Part shown: in pieces, positions 14,523-27,400 of the stretch
Layout of the letters: every line of letters starts with the position of its first letter
How positions within the stretch are numbered: the stretch's first letter is position 1
Source of the DNA: Phytopythium helicoides
Taxonomy: Eukaryota > Oomycota > Peronosporomycetes > Pythiales > Pythiaceae
NCBI GenBank assembly: GCA_024867545.1
Contig: JANFNE010000020.1
Coordinates: 806,001-870,000, forward strand
Length of the DNA: 64,000 nucleotides
Direction of reading: 5' to 3'
Made by a program: the position numbers and the translations under genes
Notes under the pieces: model-generated
The model's database searches: none
What the model was told of the DNA's origin: nothing
The model's input: only the letters and a program-made list of their open reading frames with translations

Positions 14523-17500
14523 TCAACACGAGACACATATTGGTTTATGAGGTTCACATCCATTACGTACGTTCCTGCTGGCTTCTGCAAAATGGACATT
14601 GGGCCAGCGATGAATGGTCCCTGGCACGAACGGCTCAATACGCTGCGTCAGAGAGGGCCGAACGGCTGGCTGTCCCGTCGCATGGAAGGCGCCGCTCGAT
14701 TTGCCGCGAGCGATGGATAGGCGATGGCCCATGCGGACGCCGCTGCCGAGCACGAGCTCAGCCGGTCGAATGTCGTTCAAGTGGTCGTCCGCGACCTTGG
14801 CGCTGTTCCTTCTACTGCTATCGGGCGGTGGAGGATGCGGTCGGAGATTGACTATTGCTGGTTGCGTCAATCGGCGTTTTGTGCCCAATCCGCTCATCAT
14901 GAGCGAGTGAACTTGGTTTGGCGCCGTCTTTGTGTCGCCGGCCACGTTTCGCTCCGAGTTGTTGACGAGAAGGACCAGCGGACCTCGCCAAGATCCGTCA
15001 CTCCTCAGTATTGACGCTGGAGATTCTTCATTTCGCCGATCATCGTTGATGGGGGTTTCGATGGGTTTCATTACACCCTTAGCTGCGTCTGTTGCATTTT
15101 CGGATGAGCGAAGCCTTAGGATCTCCGCTGCCACATCCTTCTCCACCACACTGTAGTCATCGTCGTGCTGGGATATATCACCCATGTAGTCTTCATCCAG
15201 CTCGTCGAGTGATATCTCCAGCGATCCACTGGTGCCGTTCGCTGTTGGGCGGCTGTACGACGGACGTTTCTTGGGTCCGAATCCAGTCGTTGCATCAGAT
15301 CCCTGCCACTTGGAGAGAAGCTGCTGGGCGTCTCTTACGAGCTCTGACTTTTCCGCGATGGCTCGCTTTGCATCCATAACAATGTCCACCTCGGCTGAAA
15401 TGATCCCATGAACACCCAAAAGCAGCAGTAGAACACACTCGATGAGCTTTGCTTTTGTGGTATCTTCCTCGGAACAAGACGCTAAAGGCGGAATCATTCT
15501 CGCTGATGATCTTCGTCGATGCGAAATCGAAGATCCTTTTGCGGATGAAATCGACATGCGCCGAGGGCTTTCTAGGGACGTAGACTGGGCTGAAGACCAC
15601 GAAACGTACACACGAAGTCCAGTCACTCGCGCTTGCTGAAAAATAACTTCGATTTCTCGCGCGGAAAAACTTAGGACGACCTCGTGATGCAGCAAAATGG
15701 CATCCGCAAAGGTGGTGTATTGCCCAAGCTTCGATACTAGATAACGAGCCGGCGTAGGTTTACCGCTCACACCGACTCTACAATCTTTGATGAGCTTCCA
15801 CAGAGGTTGACGCTGCCTAAAGTAGGCAAGCAACGACGCCTGACATGATATGATTGCAATCTTGGTATCGCCAAAACTATGCAAACGGAACGAGGCAATA
15901 AATTGGATCCAAAGTGTGCGTAACTCGACCTCGGTTTTGCGAATGAAAGTAAACTGTGGGGTTTCTCCTCCGATTTTGTAATCCATGAGCTCGAGAACGA
16001 CACGGGGATGTTTTATAACCGTTGGTACTGGCACGAAGGGATCAACTATATCATCACGAAAACGGCCACTTCCTTTTCGTACTGACGAATCGTTTGTACA
16101 TGAGGCAATCGCTTGTGCAAAGCGTACCAACCCAATTGCGCTCAGATCGGCTGAATGTAAATGTTCACCACAATGTGACTCAGAATCGCCTGTTTGCAGC
16201 GAAGTGATACTTCGGCGACTACCTCCACTGAGACGACGCTGTGAAGCTGCTCGGATTTCTTTAAATGACCCTCGATGAAGACGCCTTTGGCTTTCTATTG
16301 GCGACTCTTGTCCTAGTATTGACAGTTGAAAGTGCAACTCGTGCAAGGTCGGCAAATGAAATGGCTTCGTTTCGCTGGTTAAGCTGCTTCGGCGAGAAGA
16401 TGATAACCGAGGAGCCGCCGACAGGGTGCTTGATTCAAGAATTTTTCGCGAGAGTACGAGCGCATGCCCGTCAGCTGTAGAAATCAGTGGGATGACAACT
16501 CCACCAATATCAGGATGGCTCCAACAAGACGTAATTGAATCAAGGATATGGTCAGAGGATATGGATGCAATGACTTCAACTGTTTTGCTGCTGATGCTTG
16601 ACGTTTTAGGCGATGTAGACAGCGCGACAAAGTGGTCTAGGATTAAGTCGGCAACCGTGTTCGATCCATCTTTGATCTTCATCATGCGCTTCTTTTGCTC
16701 TAAAGAAGCTGGAACCGATTCACCTTTGCACCCAGTCATTTGCAGAGTCTGGGGAGTCACCATCACCGTCTTCTAACGCTTGTTGGTCATAAAAATCACT
16801 CATCGCTTCAAAAATGAAAGCCCCACACTCCGGGAATCCGTCGAAGGATATTGTATTTCGATCTCTAAAGCCAGCAACATGACGATCGTCCGAGCTTCGC
16901 CAGCTCTCCAAGTCTTTCCGAGCTCGCGGCATTTTCTTGACGTACTCACCATGCAAATATTTGATACCTAGCTTCATCGGTTCTGGATATCCATGGTGAT
17001 GATAACTTCCTAGCCCACATAAAGCAGCCGGTATGACATTCCAACCGTCCTGCCAGCCTGTCACAGCACATGTGCCGCCAAAAGCTTCTGCGAGAATTAC
17101 ATGACCGAGCCCAAGAGCTGCAAGAGGCTGTTTTGTTGAGTGAAGATATCGCAATAACCGTACAAGACTTCGTCTCCATCCAGGTTCTTTCGTCTATGCT
17201 TTCGACGCTCTTGGCTTCGCTTAGAGATTCTGTTGAACAATTGGCTGACTTTGAATGGCCTGATGTTGGGCCACCAGCTACAAGAACCCAACAGCCTGTC
17301 GTTCATACGATCGAGTTGGAAACTCAGACTTGACGCAGTCAAACACTTGCCACTGAATTATTCTTCCCTTTGCGGCGGCTGCGCGGTCCAAATATTTCTG
17401 GTACAATCCGCTATACTTTTCTCCAAAGTGCAAGTCACAGAGAAGTAGTCCAATTCGTAGAGCACTATTTCCACTTATAGGGACTCCACTAGCACTCGTT

Positions 17501-18671
17501 GCAGGAGTTTGCGAACGTGACGATATCGACTGTTGAATGACACCGGCGAAAGGAGTTCGCTGTCTTGTGAATGTAAAGTCATTGTTGCACAGCACACGAC
17601 TTAGTCCTCGAGATATGATTCGACCAACGACATGACGAATAAATGCGCGAGGTATCACTGTCCGCTTCGGTATCAGCCCTTTTCTTTCCATACTCAGTCT
17701 GCGGATTTCCTGCAACCGAGCACTGACTTGCCGATCGCGCATACCTTCTGGAAGCTCTTCCATCTCTCGGTAGCGCTGTAGTATTCGCTCCGTAAAATAG
17801 TTCCACTTGCGGCATGCGTTTTCTCGCCGCCTCTTTCGTTGAATATACTGGTGTTACCAGTCATAAGATTAATAACGTTAGTCATCATAGCCTGCGCAAT
17901 ATACACGACGCAAAAGTTCAAACGTACAAACTTCTTTTTTCGTTCTTCTAGGTTGCGCTGCTCTCGTTCGAAATGCAAGCGCTCTTGCTCAGCTCTGTGA
18001 TAGCGCGCGTCCACCCGCATCTGGAGCTCCTTCGAGTATGCATCAATTTGATCTCGCAGCTCATGCTCATTTATCTCTACAGGAACCATGGCAAGTGGTT
18101 GTTGATTCCCCCGAGAGTAGCACTCCCTTGATTTGAAAATCTTGGCTTTCCTTGAGTTTCCGCAATGAGATAATCCTCGGCTTTTAAGTTGAGCGACCCG
18201 AGCGATCGTGTGGGAAACCTTAGCGTACGCCACTTGTCTCGGATGCTAGCTGTGCGCTCTTTCATGTACATTTGACTCTCCCTTCTCGCGTGCTCGTGAT
18301 CCGTGACGCGCTTTGTTGCTTCCTCGACATGACCGAACAGAGACAAGAAATTGGCCCCATAGGTGACGAGCACAAGCGAGTCTTCCTTCAGTCGCGCGCT
18401 ATCAACGCGAACTACATATCCACGATTAGTGGGGATTATCCAAGAAGACGGTGAAAAAGAAGAAAGTGGTCGCGTACCTTCCATTGGGGCACTTGGCGAC
18501 GTCGAGCGCTTGCTCGAGGTACTGGACGACCCCAAAGCGCAAATTCGGCGGGAGCGGAGCCTCTGCCTGGCGACTGGTCCACGGAGCCAGTAGCGATCCG
18601 GCGAACAGCAACTCCCACGCGACGCCATTGGAAGCTCGCGTCTGCAGTCGTCGGCGGTCGCGCGTAGCCAT
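14523..18671 (-). CDS. Large uncharacterised coiled-coil protein (exon structure partly unresolved)
   Basis: The first two exons join cleanly (18671-18478, then from 18398): MATRDRRRLQ, then SARLKEDSLVLVTYGANFL. A predicted coiled coil follows (HELRDQIDAYSKELQMRVDA and HFEREQRNLEERKKK), reached only after a one-base shift in a G5 run near 18,112. Next is an intron at about 17,830-17,930 and a segment with QEIRRLSMERKGLIPKR and GLYQKYLDRAAAAKGR. A segment with GLGHVILAEAFGGTCAV and FPECGAFIFEAMSDFYDQQ follows, then a 747-codon open frame (16766-14523) with Ser/Arg-rich spacers and a conserved-looking core (YKIGGETPQFTFIRKTEVEL, PARYLVSKLGQYTTFADAI). No family is recognised. The joints near 16,750 and 17,300 are uncertain, so this could be one gene or two. 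Confidence 0.5.
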
Positions 18672-18903
18672 GAAGCGCTTGCAGCAAGCTTCAAGCGCTC
18701 GACACTTGGTTCCAGTATGGCCCGAGAAAGGACGCGGCGAAGGGAAACGCTGACCTGCACTCCCGCCCATCACTCTGTTTCTCTTTTCATCCAATCATAG
18801 CATTTCCTGCCTCCATTTCCACGAATCACAGCGCGTGAACGGCTTGACTGGCGGGTCAGTGCTCACTTCTGGAAAGGGCAACCGAGGCAACAAGCGAGCG
18901 AGC

Positions 18904-19589
18904 ATGCGCATCCTGCGGACTAAGGCGATCCGCAAGGCGCTGCGGCAGTTCCACTTCCTGTGCGGCATCAAGCCGCCGTACAAGGTGCTGCTAGACGGCA
19001 ACTTCCTGGCCATGTGCGTGCAGATGAAGGTGGACGTGCGCGAGCGGATGCCCAAGCTGCTGCAGGTCAAGCCACACGAGTGCGAGCTGCTGGTGCCGCG
19101 CGCAGCACTCAAGGAGCTCGAGCTGCTTGGCGACGCCACGCGCGAGGCGCTGCAAGTCGCACAGCAGCTGAAGGTCGTCGAGCATGACGAGCTGGGCGAC
19201 GAGCAGGACGTCACGAAGGTCGTCGCAGCGCTCGTGGGCGACCGCAACGACCGCAAGTTCGTCGTGTGTACGCAGGAAGTCGAGCTGCGCAAGACGCTGC
19301 GCGCGGTGCCTGGCGTACCGCTCATCTACCTCAACCGATCGGTGCTCGTGTTTGAGGAGATCTCTCGCGCGACGCTCGCGATTGTTCGGAACGAGGAAAA
19401 GGCCAAGCTCGCGAAGCTGGATGAGAATGAGAAGCGCAAGCTGGATGCTGTGGCTGCGAGCGCTGGAAGTGATGAAGATAAATTGCAACCGTCGCGCAAG
19501 AAACATCGTGCAAAGGGACCCAACCCGCTGTCAATGAAGAAGCCGACCAAGAAAAAGTGCGGGCCAAGAAGAAGAAGGCAGCTGAGTGA
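18904..19589 (+). CDS. UTP23: rRNA-processing protein UTP23-like (PIN domain)
   Basis: The product starts MRILRTKAIRKALRQFHFLCG and continues PPYKVLLDGNFL, the opening of the UTP23/FCF1 PIN-domain family. It continues with CELLVPRAALKELELLG, KFVVCTQEVELRKTLR and VPLIYLNRSVLVFE. A basic tail contains the family-typical KGPNPLSMKK. UTP23 belongs to the small-subunit processome and acts on 18S rRNA precursors in the nucleolus. In the literal frame the protein runs on to 19665. One missing A in the A5 run at 19552-19556 would restore a Lys-rich end (KVRAKKKKAAE) that stops at 19589, which fits the family better. The ATG at 18904 is the first in good context. Confidence 0.88.
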
Positions 19590-19679
19590 TCTCATCATGC
19601 GGTTTGTACATAGCTTAATAGCAAACGCCTGCGCTCAACAGCTGCAGGCAATATTTCAAAACTAAACTCATGTGTGCCT

Positions 19680-22069
19680 CTAAAAGTCTTCGTCCCACCC
19701 GCTGCCGTCGTCCACGTACTCCGCGTCTTCCCCGTCGTCCTCGCCGTCGTCGCCCGTGTCAAACTTGGACGCGTCCAGCGGATCCGACAGCTTCGGCTTG
19801 TACGGCGCTGCCTCCTTCTTGTGCAGCATTGCGTCCCAGTCGATTTTGGAAAACCAAGGATGGGCGCGAACAGTCGAGCGCCGCCCTTTGTGAGCCCAAG
19901 TCGCCGGGTCAAGTCACGCTCTAACAGCTTGGTAACAATGTCTCGACACCCATCGTTTACCCACGCTGGGAACTCAATTTTCTCTTTGACGATATTTCGG
20001 CAGATCTGCATCTGATCGGCACTGCCACCACCCGAGAACGGCGAGTGACCGACGACCATTTCGTAGATAAGCACACCGAGAGCCCAGTAGTCGACACCCC
20101 GGTTGTGGCCTTTGCCCAACACTAGCTCTGGCGCGAGGTATTCCGGAGTGCCGCAGAGAGTGTACGTGCGGTCTTCAACAACCTTTGCAAATCCGAAATC
20201 GACCATCTTGAGGTACCCATCGGGGTCGATAAGTAAATTCTCGGGCTTTAGGTCCCGGTACACAATGCTGCGGTCGTGGAGATACTCTAGTGCCATGAGC
20301 ACGTGGGTTGCGTAGAATCGCGCATGGTCGTTGCCCAGCCGTCCAGGTGAACTAGGAGTGCAGTGGAGATACGTAAAAAGCTCACCGCCTTGTACAAACT
20401 CGAGCAGGAGATATAGCTGCTTGTCGTCCTTGTATGTCTCGAACAACTTGAGAATGAACGGGTGGTCACAACGAGCCATAATGCGCTTCTCATTCAGCAC
20501 ATTCTTCTGTTGCTTATAAGCCACGACTCTTGCCTTCCGAATAACCTTCATAGCAAACGGGCGGCCTGATACGGAGTGCTTCACAAGCTTCACGCGGCCA
20601 AAAGTACCGGATCCAAGGGTCCGGAGCACTTGCAGCTGTTGAAACGAAATTCTTGATTGCTGCTGCTTTAGTTCTCGAGTACGCTCCTCTGCTTCACGAT
20701 TTAACACGGCTTGTACAGGGCCAAGCAGCTCAACGAACTTGTCTCGGTCGAGCTTCAAGCACTCGAGGGCTCCACCCTCGGCTATTACGTCTGCTTTCCT
20801 CGGCTCGCCACGCAGGAGTGACATCTCTCCAAAGAAATGCCCAGAAGTAAGAGTTGCAACTTGAGCTTGCTTTGGGTCATGCCGCTGCTGCCGCTCTCAC
20901 TATTGCTGCTGCTGATCTTTACAATAGCAGATCCGCTTTTGATGATGTAAAAGGTTGATCCTTGCTCGCCCTCGCGAATCACATACTCGCCATCGGCAAA
21001 CGTCACAGGTTCGAGAGCTTCAAACAGACGTTCTTTTTCACTCTCACTTAAGTGTTGAAGAAGCGGAATAGATTGAAGCACACGTACGCTCAAGTTGTGA
21101 TCAATGACCTCACGAAGTGAACCAAGTAGATCGTCAAATGCTTGCCGGTCAAGAGCGATTAGTGTCACATCAGTTTCAGCTGTCACATTTGCCGCACGGG
21201 GTTCGTGAGTCATTAGTGCCCGCTCCCCAAAGTAGTCGTTCTCGGTCAACTTCAATGAAGATGCCGACGATAGGACTGGTTGATTCAAAGTCGGTGCAGA
21301 CTACAGTGCCACTTTGATGATGTACAACACGTTTCCGCGCTCACCCTTTTTGATAATGCGTTCACCTTGAGCAAAGGTAACAAGCTGTGCAGCTTCAGCC
21401 AGTTGTCCGAGCTGCGACTCGGTCAATGGATGAAGGAGTGTCACTTTGCGCAATGCATTTTTGCATTCAGAAAGTTGTTCGCGTTGTAGTCGAGCTACAA
21501 GCCGACGAAAAGTCATGCGGCTGAGAGGCCCAAAGTTTGCCACCAGTTGCACACGATACTGTCGCAGTGCGAGGACAGTTATAGATGAGAGCGAGCTCAC
21601 CAAAGCACGCCCCACGCTGTGCAGCCCCGACAATAGCACCCTTCACCGTGATTGAAAACTGTCCGCTCTCTACGACATACAGGAAATCCCCCGTGTCGCC
21701 TTCTGTGATGACAACGTCACCAGCATCAACGACTTTTTCAGACATTTCATCTGCAATTGCCTCAACGTCAGAACGCTCGATCGAGTAGAACAGGAAGTTG
21801 CCCACTAATGCCTGTACGATCAGCTCCTTGGTCTCAGGTGCCTTCTCGACTCGGTTTACAGGCTCTAGAGTCACATCTTGGGCGGAGACTTGATCATCAA
21901 AATGCACAGGCTCAGCAAAAATGTCATGGCGGCGCTGAGCTGCACGCTTTTCGCGCATGATAACACTCATCTTCTGGTCGACAGCTACATTTTCAGCCGC
22001 TTTCAGATCATTGGTTGCTGCAGCTTCCGCACCACCCGGCTTCGACGGGACCGAGTTGATGCATCCCAT
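19680..22069 (-). CDS. Cyclic-nucleotide-dependent protein kinase with three cNMP-binding domains (PKG-like)
   Basis: Starts MGCINSVPS at 22069, a Met-Gly-Cys N-terminus fit for myristoylation and palmitoylation. Three cyclic-nucleotide-binding modules follow (GDTGDFLYVVESG..FGELALIYNCPRTA; GERGNVLYIIK..FGERALMTHEPRAA; GEQGSTFYIIKSG..FGEMSLLRGEPRKA). An AGC-type kinase domain comes next, with GSGTFGRVKLV, AMKVIRKA, YRDLKPENLL, DFGFAK and TLCGTPEYLAPE. The C-terminal extension WFSKIDWDAML is acidic at its end. The order of regulatory and kinase domains on one chain is that of cGMP-dependent kinases. The frame shifts by one base near 21,535, 21,305, 20,860 and 19,890, while motifs stay intact in the next frame. 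The literal reading would break the regulatory region. Ligand (cAMP or cGMP) is not decided here. Confidence 0.88.
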
Positions 22070-22730
22070 GATTTCTCACCAATGCCACGAGTGCGGAGTT
22101 GAGACTTCAACACCTTGCCCCGAATGTTGAATGATATGCTTTGAAAAATGCAGCTTGCAATGGTTGAAAGCCGACGCTGTAAAGACCTCATATGCACCCG
22201 CATAGCGAGGCCTCGCAGTCTGATCCCTTGCATTGCAGTAGGATCGCAAGATCGCGAGCATCGTTGCACCACATGACTCGAAAAGCTGCTCATTTTAGCA
22301 TTGGCGCGCTAATGATAGAACGCTGAATCCAAGGAACGACTATTTCGAGCGGTCCTCTGTGAAGGTTCTGAATGTGCGCAAGTTCCCCAACAAGCAACAA
22401 AGAGCCGATCTGATCCAAAGTGTTCTTATGCTCCGTATCAGCTCTCGACACCTGAAGTATTGGTCGCTCATTGTTAGGTAGGACAACCATCAAATCGACC
22501 ATGGCAGTGATGACAACATATCTGTGGCAAGCAGATCCACAACCATGCTGCCTCACTACGCTCACCTCGCTGGACTTAATCACAGCCAAAACTTGGTGAC
22601 CAATTGAGCCAGCTTAGTGCTCATCGACTAGCGGTTTCAAAACTCCTAGCTTCCTGTCAGAACCGAAATATCTCGTCATTGTGCTCTCAAAAGCAATTCA
22701 GTGGCTTGGCCTTGCTTGCGCAGAGCGCAG
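22070..22730. other. Divergent intergenic region with one unexplained open frame
   Basis: It separates the kinase (-) from the coiled-coil gene (+) and probably holds both promoters. A minus-strand frame at 22589-22290 reads like protein (ITAMVDLMVVLPNNERPIL, IGSLLLVGELAHI), but has no recognised family or clear splice partner. It may be a remnant or a small gene. Confidence 0.35.
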
Positions 22731-24598
22731 ATGAACTTGTTGAAGACCGCCAATGTGCGATCGGCTGTCAGAGCTACTGACGAGGATGACGTCAAGGCTT
22801 ACGACTTCGCGTCCAGCACTACTTCTGTTCTCAAACCAACCCTCGACTTGAATGTAGAGCCTTACGACAAGGACTCTCCAGCTCAACCAGCTCGACTACT
22901 TCCTGTCTCCCAATCTCCTTGGGCAATGTTGAATAAATACTCGTCACGTAGTCTATCACCCAAGTCAGCAGATTTGACTATTTCGTCTGAGCTGGGCGAT
23001 TCGTCCCCCAATCCTTTGGCAGCGGAGCTCAACAAGCCACCCCGTTGGAGCTGGACTGAATCTGTCGATACCTCGGGCCTCGCAGAACTCTGTCAGTATG
23101 TACAACAGCTTGAGACCGACAAAAGAGTACTAGAGCATCAAGTGCATATGCTGCAAGAGCAAGACGCAACACGATTGCGGCAGCTGCAGACAAGTGAAAG
23201 ACGAATCAGTCTGTTGGAGGCATCACTCGCTGATGCTATGCGAACGAGCGACGCGTTCCGACAAGAGAAAGACATTGTGGTTGGGCTGCAATCCAGCGAG
23301 CGAGAGCGAACCGCAGCACTAGGTCGGTCTTCTAGAGGAAGCCCAACGCCGATATGAAGAAGCAGAGCGTGCTCGACAACTCGCAGTTTTCAAGCTCAGT
23401 GCGCTCCAGTCTACAATTGCTGCGTCTAACTCCGACAGCCTCGTTGCGTCGACGGAACCATCACGCACTGGCCGCAACAATAGTATTGAAAGCGATTCAA
23501 TCAGTGAGCGAATAGAGGGATACAAGCGCGAGATGGAGCTGATGCGGCAGAAACTCGCGCTTGCCGACGAACGAGCAACGGAAAAACAGCGAATAGCAGT
23601 TGCAGCAGCACTAAGCGATGCTGAGTTGGAGAGGAACGCCATGATTGAGCGCGTCCGACTCGAGTGTGAAACAAGACTAAATGATTGGAAGCATGATGAG
23701 GCGCTTCGAGCTAAAGAGGCACAGGCAGCGCTGGAGGAAGATCGCTACAGTATACGTCTGGAGCTCAAGCATGCAGTGCAACGAGCTGAAATCGACCAGC
23801 ACGTTGCTCGACTGCAAGCTGACTCGACTTTTGGTGGAATTAGCTGGTCACAACGCTTCTCTTCCCAATCACGACAAGCAGGTAACAGTAGCGTGTTAGC
23901 GACTCAACTGGAGAGTGGATTCTCCATTGGACGTTAGATGAGGTACTTGTCCGCTTGCAGCTTGAGCTCTTGCGCACTCGACGGTTTGAAGCTATCAAGA
24001 AAACACTGCTCATTCGTCGAGCACAGATTGCAAAGGCTGGACTAAAGCTCTTCAGACGCTGGCATCGTATAGCTGAAGCCGCCCTCACAGAGAGAAAACA
24101 AGCGGCGCTCATGGTGGTTCGTATCATGTGCCGAATGCAGACTCGAGCAGCTCGATTAGCGTTTGGTGAGTGGCGACAAGTGACATGTGAAGCACGAGCA
24201 CTTGCCTTCCAGGCTCGAGCTCTGAATTGCTGGAATCGTATGCTGGCGGCCGAGCGGTTATGCCATGTGCTTCGAGTGATCCAGGTTTGTTGACGCTCGC
24301 ACCTATCTGTCAATGCATACTGCAACTAACTGAACATGGTGTGGTTGAGCAGATGAAGCGTCGAGCAGCAAGCTTCCGTCGGTGGAGACTTATGACAGGC
24401 ACCAATACACAAGCAAGTGAATCTCCAGCGTCTGCAAGATCCCCCGAAAAGCCTGTCGCTCTGAGTGCTTCAAGCAGAACGGACGAAGCAAGCACGCAGT
24501 CACTACAAGTGGAGATCAAAAAGTTGCATGAGCAACTGGCTTCATCCAAATCCGAGGCGTGGCGCTACAAGCGGCAGCTGCTAAAGCAGTTTCTGTGA
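22731..24598 (+). CDS. Coiled-coil protein with Sfi1-like tryptophan repeats
   Basis: Start ATG 22731 (MNLLKTANVRSAV). A Ser/Pro-rich N-terminus leads into long coiled coils (LAELCQYVQQLETDKRVLEH, then EEAQRRYEEAERARQLA, then EGYKREMELMRQKLALADER). It ends in a helical region with spaced aromatic motifs LFRRWHRIA, AFGEWRQVT, ALNCWNRML and SFRRWRLMT. These resemble the centrin-binding repeats of Sfi1-type centrosomal proteins, with roughly 20-35 residue spacing. An intron at about 24,290-24,353 splits this region. One-base frame changes are needed near 23,325 and near 23,930, where coding continues in another frame. The function is inferred only from repeat shape: a possible basal-body or centrosome scaffold. 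Confidence 0.6.
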
Positions 24599-24710
24599 CA
24601 TTGTCCACAGCAAGCAATTAGGCACAGGCACAACTGTGTTCGTCTCTTTGAAATACACGAAACGATTGAGCGAGAATCACATCACTACATGCAAATGCTG
24701 ATGGCGTTTC

Positions 24711-27400
24711 CTAACCACGATATCCAGGGTATCCCGGAGCAGCTTGGAATCCTGCACCTCCACCCTGTGGCGGATATCCAGGTTGTGGAGGGTAGCCTGG
24801 CTGCGCGTAGTACCCTCCAGGCGCCGGCTGGCCCGGAGGGTAGCCACCGTAGCCAGGCTGCTGAGGAGGATAGCCCGGTTGCTGCGGGTAGCCAGGCTGT
24901 TGAGGGGGATACCCAGGCTGTTGAGGCGGGTAGCCTGGTTGCTGTGGATATCCCGGTTGCTGAGGCGGATATCCGGGCTGCTGCTGGGGTGGATATCCTG
25001 GTTGTTGGGGTGGAGCTTGACCATATTGGCCAGATGCTCCGTACCCAGGTGCCTGACCAGGGGGTGCCTGAGCTGGAGCTGCCTGAGCTGGAGCCTGAGC
25101 AGGTGGTGCTTGAGCTGGAGACGCAGTCGATGCTGGGCCAGTAGGCTCCACAAACTCCTGGAAAGTCGCCGGGAGCGCAGGGTTCGGCGCAATGCCGCGC
25201 ACCTTCATGTACTGGCAGAGCTGGCGCGGAATTTCGGCAAGGGTTTCACGCGTAAGTGCATCTGGATAGCCAGCGAATCGACTGTACGGGACAAATTGAA
25301 CGCTGCAGCACAAAATGAACAGGGATTAGACCGTGAGGAATTCGAGTTGTCAAGCCCAAACGTACATATCACGACTCGCACGCTGTCCGTTGCGGCTACG
25401 CAATTGCTTTCCGTCACCGTCAAGAGCCGACATGGAGGAAAAGTCAGCCGAGCCAACGCCGATGATAACAACCTAAGGAATGACGAAACTGGTGAGGAAA
25501 AACTCGTTTACCGTCACGCCACCAATTATCTTACCGAGAGAGGCACGGTGTTTGACGCATGCACTAGCGTGTCGATAGTTGCTTCCATATCCATGATGGC
25601 GCCATCTAAGGAGCATTCGGAATCACTGATGAGCCCTTGCAGACGGGGTCAAACCACACCAGCTACATCCAGAGCACATACCAGTGAGAATCAACAGCAC
25701 AAAATACTTCTGCTTGCGAGGATCCGACATGGAGCTGGCAATCGCCATCGTCTGCTGAATCAGTCTAATACAGCTTCCATTTTAGTATGCATTCTCTCCC
25801 AGGAAGGCTCGGGATATCAACGTACGGTGCAAAGCAAGTTGGGCCGTGCAGTCGGATATGCATGATCGACGAAGAGTAAAGCTGTGGAAGATCGATAGAG
25901 AATGCCCGTTAGAGTAGCAATGATCAACTTTACAACTTCGTGAAAGCCCACCTGAAGGACACCATAAGATCCAGCAACTTCTGGGTTGGAAGGGTTCAGG
26001 TTCAAAGCAAAGCAATGATCCACGTCCCGCGCTCCTGGTGGGATGCCTCCAAATCCGTACACTGGGAACTTCTTGTCCGAATCGTACTCTTGAAGAATCG
26101 CCACCGTTGCACTTATTGCGTGTTGATACTAACACAAAAGTTAGATCCATAATGCGATGCAAAATAAGCGACCTTCATACTAACCTGGTTCGGGCCACTG
26201 GGGTTGATGAAGTGCAAGCTGAACGTGTTTTTCGAATCAGAAGCAATTAGCGAACCTCCGCACATCACTGTTCGTAAAGCCAGTCGTCAACATACCTCCT
26301 GGGATCTGAAGGTGGCCCGTTAGACGCCGTGTAGTCAATCCCAATCACCAAGTTCATCTCAAGTCCGCCGCGCACTGTTGTGGAATAGTATGTCAGCTGA
26401 CCATCCTATATGAAGTGCATAGCCGACAAATATTGCATCACTTACGATAATCGATGAACGTGTGCTCCTTGAACAGCGACACCTCAGACGCAACGAGGAG
26501 ACCAGCGTTGGTGTACTTCTTGCCCTTCTTGCGCTGCAACTCTTCGTTGTGCAGAACATAGTTGCTTCCGCGCTTGGCAATCAGCTCTTCCAAAGTCGTC
26601 GTGACGTGTCCGATCAACTGCGACTTGCCGCCGTGGTCCTCGTCGAACACCTGCAAACTAAGCGCGCGCTTGTGGTCGCCGTTGCACAACTGCTGCACTG
26701 GATGTCAAAAGGACGCCAGTTCGGATTCAAGTTGTTGTCGATCGTCTCTGTCTTGAAGACCTGCGTCCACGATGACTTGTCCTCGCGCAGTCGACTGATG
26801 ACGAGGAACGGGTCGCTCTTGCTGAACATTCCATCCATGTTTGCGAGTGAGGACGCCGAGAAGCGGAAAGCGCACGGCCTCGCTCGACGCCTTGGTCTCC
26901 TCAGCCTTGACGAGCAGTGACCCGCGGTGTCCGCCCGAGTGCTTCTTCCCAGCCAGCAGGAAGGTGCCGCTCTGCCCCTGGCGCTCCCATGAGCTGTCCG
27001 AGCGTGAACTCTGCGCGTCCGATGAAGTCCTGGTCCGAGAGCTTGCCCGGGTTGCTCGTGTCCTGGTCATAGATCTCGACCTTGAACTGCTGCTGCGTCT
27101 CGAAGAAGTAGTCGACCACGAACAGCTGCGTCCACGACGGGTTCAGGTCGTCCTTGCGGGCCTCCGTCTGCCCAATGCGATTCCAGTTGTGCCCCTCTGC
27201 GAGCAGACCGACAAACAGCCCAGTTAGCCTGACCAACCAAGCCCTCTCAACCACAAACAACACATCCACGCACGCAGCGCGAAGAGCACCGCGAAGGGGT
27301 CCGACTTGGAGATGACGTCGCGGTCCTTGAGGTTCTTGGCGCTGAGCGACAGCTCCACCATGGACGTGGGCCTGGGCGCGTGCGTCGGCGCGCCGTACAT
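24711..27400 (-). CDS. Copine-family protein with a Pro/Gly/Tyr/Gln-rich C-terminal tail
   Basis: Starts [11 protein letters not shown] at 27400 on the minus strand. C2[43 protein letters not shown]2[39 protein letters not shown]. The copine A-domain follows ([63 protein letters not shown]-like [20 protein letters not shown]). Copines bind membranes in a calcium-dependent way through the two C2 domains. Unlike most copines, this one ends in about 130 residues of [13 protein letters not shown] repeats, ending at a TAG at 24711. Several introns of 50-110 bp are present, for example near 26,700 and 27,200. The frame slips near 27,000 inside the first linker. Confidence 0.87.
24740..25060 (-). 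repeat. Coding tandem repeats (PGYPPQQ units) in the copine tail
   Basis: The 18-24-nt units encode [13 protein letters not shown] and [11 protein letters not shown] variants. The repeat follows the coding frame of the copine gene, so it is a coding minisatellite. Such tails occur in annexins and other calcium-dependent membrane binders. Confidence 0.85.

Noticed and set aside
24740..25060. Regular short repeats that could suggest a CRISPR-like array or satellite
   Set aside because: The units keep the reading frame and encode PGYPPQQ repeats of the copine; they have no spacers.
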